The notes beneath the pieces were generated by a model that saw only the letters and a list, made by a program, of their open reading frames with translations, was not told the DNA's origin and searched no databases. Below are positions 54,351-64,000 of a DNA stretch of 64,000 bases, one piece after another. The stretch's first letter is position 1. The number at the start of each line of letters is the position of its first letter. The position numbers and the translations under genes were made by a program. The stretch is from assembly GCF_963422355.1 (NCBI RefSeq), contig NC_085092.1:7093466-7157465 (forward strand), written 5' to 3'. The DNA comes from Corticium candelabrum. Taxonomy: Eukaryota; Porifera; Homoscleromorpha; Homosclerophorida; Plakinidae.

Positions 54351-54478
54351 CTGTGCTGCCTGGGCAATCAACACAATCTTGTCTTGCAAGCATCATACGA
54401 GAAACAGAGAATTGGCGGAAAGAGAAAGGAGTCCTAGAACATGTTAATACATACAACACAGACAGAATCATGGTATAA

Positions 54479-55006
54479 ATAGAATAATAAATCAACAGAC
54501 AAGCAGACAGAAACAGAAGTGTATTGCAAGACAAGAGTAACAAAATAATAAATTTTAGTAAGCAAATGTACCTCATGTGTTGTAACATAAGAATGACACA
54601 CATTGATGCTTCTTGACAACAAATAATGACTCGTGTGCATTATGGATACAAAATAATTGAAATAAATGTTTATTGAATGTTGATGTCAAATATTAATTAA
54701 ATAGCTGACCACTCAATGAACATTGAAAATAATCAAAATTTTATTTCTATTTATGTCAATGTAATTTATTTATTTGTGCAAATAATACACACACATGTTA
54801 CAATTCATTTTCTCTATTATTTATTTCATTCTAGCAGGAGAGTGATACCAATGCAAAAACTTTATGGTTATGAGAATAGAATGTCCTTTTTAGTAAGTTG
54901 ATGCTCATTAATTAATAAACGGATTAAGTTAATTAATTAACTTACTTAAATATATTTGCGCATGCGCATATATTAGAAGACGAAGGTTATACGCAGCGTT
55001 CACAAT
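54479..55006. other. Intergenic segment, MTMR relic to unit C gene
   Basis: Almost identical to 23590-24116. AATAAA at 54486-54491 follows the MTMR stop. TGCGCATGCGC at 54957-54967 is the NRF1-type motif about 40 bases before the unit C ATG. No gene. Confidence 0.6.
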
Positions 55007-58000
55007 ATGTATAGATGGGCTTCCAGTAGAGCTCTTTTTAATGCCGTGTTGGCAAACGATGTAAATAAAGCATCGGCGGCTCTCAAGAAAAGAGCAGATG
55101 TAAACGTATTATCAAGAAAGAGGGTAAGAATTGATTGATGTGTAAATTTACAGATCTAGTTTGTAGACTAGAGAGATTGGGTTGGACGTTGGTAAATGAG
55201 GAAATGTATGAGAAAGTGACGATCATTTACGATGTTGAGGTGGCGTTGGTTGGAAGTGCCGCCTCATTTTCTCTCTACCGGTATTAGTGAATGAATCGTT
55301 TCGTCTCATGCGCTCCTACGTCGTTGCTTTGCTGTCGTTGTCGTTCTAATATGGTCACGCCCTTTACACGTGACCTACACTGGACACACTTCATTGACTT
55401 TAGTGGCCAATTGTGTATTTCGTAGAGATTGTATCGTCGTGTGTTTGGTCTTCCATCAGCGTTGCAAGTAGCATGTGCTAATTCATCGATTGAGATGGTA
55501 GACTTGCTGCTACAGCATCAAGCAAACATAAACTATCATGAGAAAAGGGTAAGAGTGCAAATATGGATGCAGTTTGTTGTGTTTAAATAAATGAGTTTAG
55601 TTAGTAATGGTAATGGCATCTCTTTCCTGTGGTTAAAATGAATAGAAATATTAATGGATGCTCATTGTATTTGTGCCTGTCTGATTGAACAGTTGAATGT
55701 ATATGCTAGAGAAAGGTGCTAACAGTCACAGTTAGAATGAATAGATAGTTTTGATATTTTGTTGAAATTAGAAAATATTGTGAGAGTGGGTTGTTAGTGA
55801 GTTATTTTTAAATGAAAAGATGAGATTTGTTGTTTAGTAAGGTTGATATGATTGATGATGTAGTTTGCATGGCAATCTGTTTGCCCACCTGCTGACTAGT
55901 GTTGCCCACCACACTTAATTGACAGATTTGTGATTGTGGACAGTTAGACTATCTAGTCACATGGCTGCTGGTCTGGTTGTTTGCATGTTGTGATGTCAAA
56001 TGTTTAGTGTAATGAGGTTACATTGTACAGTGGAGTCCACATAAGTCGAACTCGCGTAAGTCGAACTTCCGGATAGCGCGAAGGATTCTCTTGGTCCCGG
56101 TTGAATGCCGATCGAAGTAATACAAAGAGTTCCTGGTAAGTCGAATTTGCGTAAGTCGAAGTTTCGCCTATCTCGATCAATGCAGCAGACCCGTGCATGA
56201 GAAATGTCCGGGTAACTCGAAGAAATGATCACGTGACTGCGGCACGTGGTTGTGCTGTATCAGACGTCGTCCGTGTCCAGACATGTCGACAGAACATACA
56301 TCAGAACGTTATCGTTCGAGCTCTCGAAAGTTGGTAACGCTGTCGCTTAAGAGAAAGATTGAGTTGATACAGTGCGTTGAAAGTGGTGGAAAGAGAAAGA
56401 AAGAAATTGCGAGCGACTTTGGAATAGCGCCAAACACGCTGTCGACTATACTTCGTGATAAAGACAGATACCAAAGGCTTTTCTATGGAGGAAAGACGGA
56501 CTTGAACAAGAAAAGAGCTCGAGGAGCTGTGCACGAGGACGTAGATAGGGTTTTTGTTGCACAAAGAGATGGTGATTCCGACTTACTAGAGAAGCTAAAC
56601 AAATTAGAGAGACAGATTGATGTCTTTGCTATGGAGAACCGATTTCAGCCAACTCTAGAGTCTTTTTTCAGTGCAAGTACTGTAGGTAGGAGTGGCTGTA
56701 TGTAAGGAGTAGAAATATAGCTTTTCTGATAAGTAGAATTTCGTTTAAGTAGAACTGTTATCATGGTCCGTTGAAGGTTCGAGTTAAGCAGACTCCACTG
56801 TATTGTGAGGAATCGTGTTTGGTTAAATTGAATGAAGGACAGAGGTGAGTTGGATGTGAAGTTGATGTGCTATTTTTATAGTCAGTCGGTGTTCATACTT
56901 GTAGATGCATGTATTCATAATGTACTCACTGATAATAACATGTGATGTCTCTTATCAATGGTAGGGTGGAAGGACAGCTCTGCATTATGCTTGTCGGTAT
57001 GGTGATTTGTCTGTTGTGGAGAAATTATTGTCAGCAGGTTGTAACAAAGAAGCAAGGGATAGAGTGAGTGTGTTTGCTTGTGACAGTATTTGTGTTTTTA
57101 TTTTGTGAATTGTAAGGCTGGTATAATTGTTACTTGGTCTATTAGTTGATGTAATTGAGTGAAGTGTGCAAGTTTGATTAGAAAGAACAATAAGGCCAAT
57201 GCATGTAGGTTACAACAAAACAATGAAGCAACAAGAGAGAATATTGGTGAAAGTGTTGTAACAGTAAGAATTAACTGGAGAGAATAGAAGAGAGACGAGT
57301 GTTAGTGGATGAGTGAGAGAGAAACAGAAAAATATTTTGAAATTTCCAGTACAACACACATTAGTAGTCACAAGTCATTCACATTCATATTTGCATACCA
57401 ATTGAGTATTTGGTAGAGACACTTATTGTACTAAATTAACTTGTACAGTAAAAGTTATTGTAATATTGACTTTACAACTTTGAGGTGGAGATGTCCTTAT
57501 ATACAAGTGTAGTGAACTAGACAACATGTTAAAATAGAGTCATAGATATCAAGTTATGACTCCTTGGGGGTTCTTTGTAGGAAGGGCTTAAATAATCTAA
57601 TAAACATAGATATAAAATTAATGAAGCAAAGCTATTGATGTGCTGCTGGCCCTTCAACTTCACACTTGCAAACACCTCCTTTCTGGATGCCTGTGTGTAG
57701 ATAGATAATCATAGTACAGTGATGGCAGACAAAACAGTAGGAGTGCGTGCATGTGAATGCAAAATGACAACACAAATCCCGGATGCCTACAGCGGGAACT
57801 CAACTGTACAGTGTATTGTCCAAAGTTAGTGTCTTTGTGAGCTCCAATTAGAGCTAGGGTCAGGATATAACATCACCTACATCACCAACTTTGACCACGC
57901 CTCTTGGGGGCTTGGCTAAATTTGTGCAATAGACGAGGATGCATGTTTGAAAGGGTTAGGAAAATGCATGAAGCAGTAACTGTTGAGTGTGTTATTTCAC

Positions 58001-58819
58001 TTATTCCTTGTTTATATGTTGTGTTATGGATAATACATTAGATTATATTACAGTGCAACTGTGGGAGGTTTGTTGTACTCGATAGAATGTTATTGGCAAG
58101 ATTTACTTTCACTGTTTATATCAACAAACTGTGATGGTTGAGTTGTTGTGCAGCAGTAGACACAAGAATGTAATAATAAGTGTTTGTATGCAGTTAATAG
58201 GGATGGGTGATGTAAGAGGCTTGTATGACACATACGAGTGTTAGACTGTGATGTGTAATTAAGTCGCTTAATGCAGAGCTGCCACACTTTGGAAAAAACA
58301 CGTCGGTTGGCTGTGTACTATGCCACAAACACACACACTACAACGTAAACTACGCCTATTGTTTGTAAACAGTTTGTTGCAAGTGCACAAGATTGCAGTT
58401 AACTCAATGAAAATGATATGATGATTATGGTAGTAGTGGTTGTGGTGATGACGATGATGACAATGATGATGTAGTTTATGGTATGAGATCTACACATATT
58501 ATAGTTCTAGCATCCACTTATAAATCAACACAAAATATTTCTTATCAACACAGTTTAGTAGATGTGCTATTTCTGATTTGCAAGAAATCTTGTACTAGCA
58601 AGTTTATGTAGGAAAACTCTCTGAATTAGAGGGACTGAGGAGTGTCATATTATGTAGGATACATAGAAGTATGTAGGAGTGTCACTTCTGTAGATGAGTA
58701 CAAACACTAATTTGGGAAATGTGTATGTGTTTGTGTAGCTTACATACTACTACTTCGTAACTAGTAAATAGAGCTGTGTTCTACTCGCTTCAGAGCTACG
58801 AGCGTATGTGCATGTAAGT

Positions 58820-58885
<66 letters not shown>

Positions 58886-61800
58886 ATTGTGAATATTAAT
58901 GTAAATTTTATTACTTTTGGTCTTTGTTGTCATTATTATTAATTAATCATTAGCTTGTTGCTAAAATTAATGTATAATTCTTTGAAAAAACAGGGTTTGT
59001 CAATGTGATCAAAGATAATTAACTTAATATCATGAATGTCCCACACTATAGATAATTCGAACCCAGCACATGCACATGCGTGATAGCTGCGTTACTCTTG
59101 CAGGAAGGGGGCTTGTCCACGTTATTTCTCAATTCTGATGTAGTGCTCTTGCATCACTTGAATATAACTGTTGAGGTGGACACGATTACCACGGTATTAT
59201 GCTTCCATTGAGCCGTTGCTATCATCTTTCGTTCCGTTAGTTTGCTGTAGCTAGAGATCTTGTAGGTCTCCTGTAGCTGCATGGGAAATAACTGTGAAGC
59301 GACATTTAGCGACAGGATCCAAAACAAAGCAGCTTTAAGGTTTTCTATGAATCTTTCTTGCTAGATGACATTGGTTGTTCATCATCAGTCTTACATCTAA
59401 AACATATTGCTCTCTTGTAGATTGTGTATGACATATGTTGGTCATGTGCAACGGTATCCCATGGGACCTTCGCTTGGCTTCTTGAAGAACGACGAATTCG
59501 TTTGTTTTGTAATTCTTTTGTAAAATATTAACAGACGCGTACAACTATTACCCGAACTTTACTGTGTGCTACTCAGTTCCACAGCAGTTTGACCTTATTA
59601 ACTTCATTGCTATGGATACGACATCTCAGCCTTTCCGTCATAATGCGCGAGATTGTTATGTCACCTACTGTTGGTGTTCCAGGACTGCTGATTGGCTCAA
59701 CAAATTCCCAAGAGTGATTCACGCTGACAAGCTAGTGACAAGCTAGTGTTATGTTACCTATTTTCTGTGTCCCAAAATGACTACCGATTGGCTCCGAGCG
59801 TGACAAACCCTTACAAACATACAGGTGTGCAAACATAGATAACAACTTACCGACAGACCGGAAGTCAATTTATCCCATTTAGAGTAAGCCTTTCTGAAGC
59901 AGTCCACCACTTATTGTGGTGTCCTTCATTTACTCTCCTAGCTAATTATAGTCTACTGTAACAGTATTTGCATTGCATGTGCACTTGTGTTTGTTTGTTT
60001 GTTTGTTGATGCTGAACAGGAGGGTGGGATGAAGTTCTATGGCAAATGCACTTACTGTATTGAAAGAAAGTTTGACAAAAACTGGTTTAGTGATGACTTG
60101 ATTTTACTAGATTTACTTTAGATGAATATTAAATTACACATAGAAAATGTTGTATGTGGCTACCAATATGAGTGTTTGCTTGTGTAACAGTTAAAGGATT
60201 AGAGTATTGAGGTTACATTGTGGAATTGTGTTTGGTTAAGGACAGACGTGAGTTGTATGTGAGGTTGATGTGCTATTTTATAGTCAGTTTGTGTTGATAC
60301 TTGTAGATGCATGTATTCATAATGTACTCACTGATAATAACATGTGATGTCTCTTATCAATGGTAGCGCGGATGGACAGCTTTGCATTGTGCTTGTCAGA
60401 ATGGTCATTTGTCTATTGTGGAGAAATTATTGACTTCTGGTTGTGAGAAAGATCTCAGGGCCTATGTGAGTGTATTTGTATGTAATAGTATTTGTGTGTA
60501 CTTTGCGAATTGAGAAATGATGTGAATGAGTGTCACAACTCTTTACCTAAAAGTTTAGCATGCAGTCATCACTCTTAATTTTGCTGTCAGTCATGTAAGT
60601 TTCATGCGATTTCTTTCCAATCCGAGTCAAGCCATCCCCTTGTTTACACAGCGTTCAGAAAAAGCGAGCCATGCAGCTCACTTAGTGTGTGTATCTGTTG
60701 CTAAGCTACAGACGATCACATGTGTGTTTGGAACACTTGCGCTACCTTTCCTTGATCATGGATCGGCTACAATCTGCCTGCAAATTTCTCGATAGTGTTA
60801 CAACAGTCAAATGCTGAAATACATTGAGAAGATTAGTTGTATTGCTAAAGTATGACGAGGGGAGAGGGTCTGGTTATGTGAGACTCCATTTCAGCTTGGT
60901 TACTGTTCACACGATGAAGTGTCAAGGTGAGCCAAGCTGTACTGGCATTGCTGTTTGAGGTGGGCCATTCCAACACGACTTAGATCGGCTCGTGTTCACA
61001 CAGCCTTTCAGAGCTAGCCAACCCATGCTGACTTGTATTTTCCCAGGTACAAGTGCTTGTGTGAATGGGCTATAAGTACTAGTGTGTTTATGTGATGAAC
61101 CTGTTGGGCATGTTGATTCAAGTAGACTTTCTTCAAGTAATATCTGTGTACTTTAATGTGCATGTCAGGATCATCAGTAACCCTAACTGAAAGCACCCTC
61201 AAACACTAATAATTATTAGATGCATGAGCAAACACTTTAATTTGTGTGTCGTGTTGTCAAGAAAGATTAAGTGATGACAAAGTTGCAATGGCAATGTGAC
61301 AGAATTTGACATGCACGTGTGTTGTGAGCGGCTTACTTACTATAATCTCTTGTCGTTTTACTGGTTTTTTTATCTCATTTCAACTGCTTGTTTTAGAATG
61401 GATCAACACCTTTACATTTTTCCTGCTCATGGTATCCTTGTTATGATAGTCATCTGTCAATTGTCAAGTTGTTGATATTATCAGGAGCTGATTTGTCAGC
61501 AGTAGACAATGTAAGTGTACATTTGTTGTGTTTGTTTACAGTATATCTTGCTAATGTTGACTGATCCTTCAACGCTTGGGTCCATCAGTCGTCATAATGG
61601 TATTGTAAATTATAATCAGAGTGGTATTGTAAATTATAATGGTGAAGTGATGATGTTGTTAGTTGGTGGTGTGACTGCATGGAAGTGGAATCATACATTG
61701 ATAATGATTTTGTTTGAAGTCATGATTATGATGTTGGAATTCATGGAGAGTAATGAATTATTATCCTCATTGGTCAGTCACATGACAGCATATGACATAG

Positions 61801-62355
61801 CTACGTGTTGATTGTAAATGATGACTGAATCAGCAGTGAACATCAGTTTGCTTAGTTAATGTGTGAGCAGTAATAGAATGAGTTGCTGCACAACTGTGTG
61901 GCACAACAGCTAAAGAGATGTTTTGTAATTGTAACCGTAATTGTCTTTCTAACATTCACTTTTATGACACACTTGCTATGCTGATTGTGCATTGTGTATG
62001 TGATGGATAATAAGTTGGTTAGCTATTTATTGATTATATGTACTTTGTACTGTGTGATATTGTTATGTTTTATTACACTAATAATACTGTCTATTGGACA
62101 GAAAGGACAAACACCATTACAAGCTGCAGAACAACAGTTGCAAGAAGACCGGAATGATCAAAATATAAAAAATCGTTGTCGAATTATTTCTTATTTGAAA
62201 GAATTGAATGAGAATGTATGAGCTGATTGTCACACAGTATAGGTTATGTGTATTGATTAGTGGTTGTATGCGATGTTAGAGTTCTGTTGCAGCTGGAAAT
62301 TCAGCATCAAACATCACAGATAGTACAACTGCAGTTGCTGACAACGATCATCCAA
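55007..62355 (+). CDS. Ankyrin-repeat gene, unit C (5' exons; continues beyond the window)
   Basis: Exons: 55007-55123 (ATG, MYRWASSRALFNAVL), 55426-55548, 56965-57063, 60367-60465, 61397-61510, 62102-62215 and 62280-62355. Each matches a unit B exon with the same borders and phases; the last ends in phase 1. All are open. They encode about six ankyrin repeats (RLYRRVFGLPSALQVACAN; GGRTALHYACRYGDLSVVEK; RGWTALHCACQNGHLSIVEK; NGSTPLHFSC; KGQTPLQAAE) and the start of the Ser/Thr linker. Whether a kinase or ROC-COR part follows lies outside the window. A Tigger derivative sits in the intron before exon 3. Protein differences from unit B far exceed intron differences. Confidence 0.8.
56038..56800 (+). 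mobile_element. pogo/Tigger-type element, internally deleted
   Basis: 763 bp bounded by CAGTGGAGTCCACATAAGTC and its imperfect inverted copy ending GACTCCACTG, with TA on both sides (56036-56037 and 56801-56802). Unit B at 25140 has the empty site with a single TA (CATTGTATTGTGAGG), so the element inserted in C after the B-C duplication. Subterminal AAGTCGAA words repeat at both ends. Confidence 0.92.
56283..56705 (+). CDS. CENP-B/pogo-type HTH DNA-binding fragment of Tigger transposase
   Basis: 140 codons. LSLKRKIELIQCVESGGKRK followed by EIASDFGIAPNTLSTILRDK is the N-terminal helix-turn-helix of pogo/Tigger transposases and CENP-B. The second HTH and the DDE domain are missing; the frame instead ends KLNKLERQIDVFAMENRF...FFSASTVGRSGCM. 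It could bind the element ends but not transpose alone. Confidence 0.8.
   Translation: MSTEHTSERYRSSSRKLVTLSLKRKIELIQCVESGGKRKKEIASDFGIAPNTLSTILRDKDRYQRLFYGGKTDLNKKRARGAVHEDVDRVFVAQRDGDSDLLEKLNKLERQIDVFAMENRFQPTLESFFSASTVGRSGCM
57064..60366. other. Unit C intron 3 with a segment absent from unit B
   Basis: Aligns with 25406-27507 except that about 57885-58768 has no counterpart in B. That extra piece contains no recognised gene or clear terminal repeats, so it may be an insertion in C or a deletion in B. A (GT)n tract is at 58823-58883, and a second C-specific piece lies near 58890-59230. Confidence 0.5.
61566..61600 (+). mobile_element. 35-bp scrap of DIRS reverse transcriptase
   Basis: CTTCAACGCTTGGGTCCATC and the bases after it match 2311-2343 of the unit A DIRS RT gene (CTTCAGTGCTTGGGTCCGTC) at most positions, in the same intron. 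It is probably what remains of that element in unit C after deletion. Confidence 0.6.
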
Positions 62356-62379
62356 GTAAGTGAGACAATAAAAACATTT

Positions 62380-63878
62380 GATGATGTCATACAATAGACA
62401 TTAACATCACTCGTAATACACTACTATGTTGTAAGCAACATGCCCGCTAGTTGCTATACCACCTAGACATGAGATAGTGTGGGCTTCAATGGGCAACGTG
62501 CTAGGTTGTGAGGGATTTGTGAACAATGGGTTAACCAGAGTGGTCAGCTCATACGCTGAGCTCCGACAAGTTGCATGAACCCAAGAGGTCACTCAGAGTG
62601 ACGTTGGAGGATCAATGCCATTAGAACCAACAAGGTACTTAAGCTCAAGAGGTCAGTCAAGCTGACGTTGGAGACTGTCTCACCTCGCTTGAGCCCAAGA
62701 GGTCAGTGGAGTTGACATTGGAGGCTCAGCACACTATCACAGAACTCATTCCGTTTAATGACGTATGTGAGACAACTGCCTTGTGCGGAAGATGTTAGTT
62801 GTGTTGACGTTGCAACCTGAGTAGTAATGTTGAGCCAAGACTGAACGAGGCCCCTTGCCTAATGGCACGCTTTCCCAAAGAGAGCCAGGAGACTGCGTGT
62901 GTACCAGGGCGCTGGGATACAACCTTTGCACATCAAATTCAACATATATGAGTATTAACTTTCTTTATCGTAAGTAAATGTGAAAGAAAACAGATGTCAG
63001 TCAGCGGACCACGATGGAAAGTTGGTAGGAATGTGGGCTTTAGTGAGCGTGTTTGCCGCGGAAGAGAGGGCGTTGCCACTCAGTTGGATGTATCGTTGGT
63101 AGCAGTCTGAAGACCAACAACCGAGAGTTTTGATCAGCCAATCTGGCAGGCCAGCGGTGGCTGCAGTTGTTGCTGCTCTGATCCGGAAGCTGTGACCACC
63201 GTAATGGTCTTCATTGTACCCCAATTTGTGAAGCAAAGATCGAATTATAGAGGTAAGACAGAGGGGAGTGAGAAAGGACCCGTCTGCTTGTGCAAATAGT
63301 GGTAGATTTGATGCTCTAGGACAGGCCAGGTAGGTTTTCAACGTCTTTACCAGACAGACTGAATGGTTTGTCCGTCTAAGAAGTAAGTCGACGCTCAAGC
63401 AGAACGGGTTCGTTTTAGAAGCCTTGATGTGCAGCCGATGCCCGTTGCCGTCGGTTGTGAGATCAGAGCGTAATAGCTTTCGGTCTTTGTCACAATTGCT
63501 GGGGCTTGGAGCCGTAAATTCTGAGCACCGAATAAAGCCGAAGACAGCCCTAGTAATGCGGCCCAGTACATCTGACGGTCGTCGGTTAATAGGTCAAGAC
63601 ATTCTCGCAGCGCCGATTTCATTTGACTCATGATCTTGATAGTGATTGGAAGGCAAGGTGTGGGAGGTATATGTCTAATAACGACAGTATAGTTAATGTT
63701 TGCCGCCGAAAAAAACAAGCAATGGACGAGTGTCATGAGATTGGGACAGCGGTATGAGCCATGTTGCCATAAGTTGACTACGCTCTGATTGTCACAGTGG
63801 AATAAAACCTGCTTGCCTGACCATTGGTTGCCCCGCGTCAAACAGGCTACGACAACGGCAAACAATTCATGCCATGCT
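62380..63878 (-). mobile_element. DIRS-type retrotransposon, minus strand, unit C copy (partial)
   Basis: The counterpart of 5690-7300 and 30600-31750 in the intron after unit C exon 7. It holds the noncoding tail with CCCAAGAGGTCA tandem units (62580-62740), the recombinase and the RNase H end. At 63878 similarity to the other copies stops and unrelated sequence begins, so the element is interrupted or truncated there. Confidence 0.75.
62997..63865 (-). pseudogene. DIRS RNase H end and tyrosine recombinase with HxxR and Tyr
   Basis: 63865-63395 encodes SGKQVLFHCDNQSVVNLWQ, NYTVVIRHIPP and into LRLQAPAIVTKTESYY. 63398-62997 encodes the catalytic end: GGHSFRIRAATTAA with the HxxR box intact, CWSSDCYQRYIQ with the nucleophile Tyr, and KAHIPTNFPSWSAD at the stop. 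The two frames overlap, so a frameshift lies near 63395. The Arg position before EF is changed (LFGAQNLRLQ against FFGFLRCPEF in the other copies). Best-preserved HxxR/Tyr of the minus-strand copies. Confidence 0.75.
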
Positions 63879-63928
63879 ATATTTGGCGCGTGATGTGTGT
63901 CATAATTCCATCGGCTGGGCTGCGCTAA

Positions 63929-63991
63929 CTCGTCGGCTGGGCTGAGATATCATATTTCCGCAACTAATTTGCATCTCAGCCCAGCTGACGA
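63929..63991. repeat. Inverted repeat at window end
   Basis: CTCGTCGGCTGGGCTGAGAT and, 21 bases later, the reverse complement with one change (ATCTCAGCCCAGCTGACGAG). It could form a hairpin or be the end of another inverted-repeat element running off the window. Confidence 0.6.
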
Positions 63992-64000
63992 GTCCGCCAG

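Overview
The window looks like a transposon-rich, intron-containing animal nuclear genome. Canonical GT-AG exons encode metazoan families: ankyrin repeats, ROC-COR, death domain, protein kinase, a NUP37-like WD40 protein and an MTMR6/7/8-like myotubularin. These sit among DIRS-type, Penelope-like, LINE, Tc1/mariner, pogo/Tigger and Mutator-like elements and very many (CA)n/(GT)n arrays. A non-bilaterian animal, perhaps a sponge, is my inference; nothing here names the species.

Layout. 1-14.7 kb (unit A): end of a Tc1/mariner element, the last ankyrin exons of a gene, two decayed DIRS-type retrotransposons in its introns, then exons for ROC-COR GTPase and death domains. 15-23.6 kb: MITEs, a lone GNL2-like exon, a damaged NUP37 relic, a broken copy of the ROC exon and a damaged MTMR relic. 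24.1-38.8 kb (unit B): a complete-looking 11-exon gene encoding ankyrin repeats, a coiled coil and a kinase, with DIRS remains in two introns. 39.7-50.4 kb: a Penelope-like element split by a 9.6-kb Mutator-like element with 1.24-kb terminal inverted repeats. That element has one three-exon gene encoding a Ulp1-like cysteine protease fused to a MULE transposase. 50.6-54.5 kb: a second MTMR relic, split by a 1.75-kb perfect (GT)n array and a LINE fragment. 55.0-64 kb (unit C): a third copy of the ankyrin exons, a Tigger derivative, and another DIRS element running off the window.

A, B and C are tandem segmental duplicates: MTMR tail, then ankyrin gene, then DIRS in a fixed intron. The ankyrin module ends in a phase-1 splice donor that fits either the ROC-COR-death exons (A) or the linker-coiled coil-kinase exons (B). 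Together these are the domains found in one DAPK-type protein. Between copies the ankyrin exons differ mostly by amino-acid changes at surface positions, while the adjoining introns are almost identical. That pattern suggests a diversifying recognition-receptor family. The Ulp1-MULE fusion element is the second main candidate for something new.
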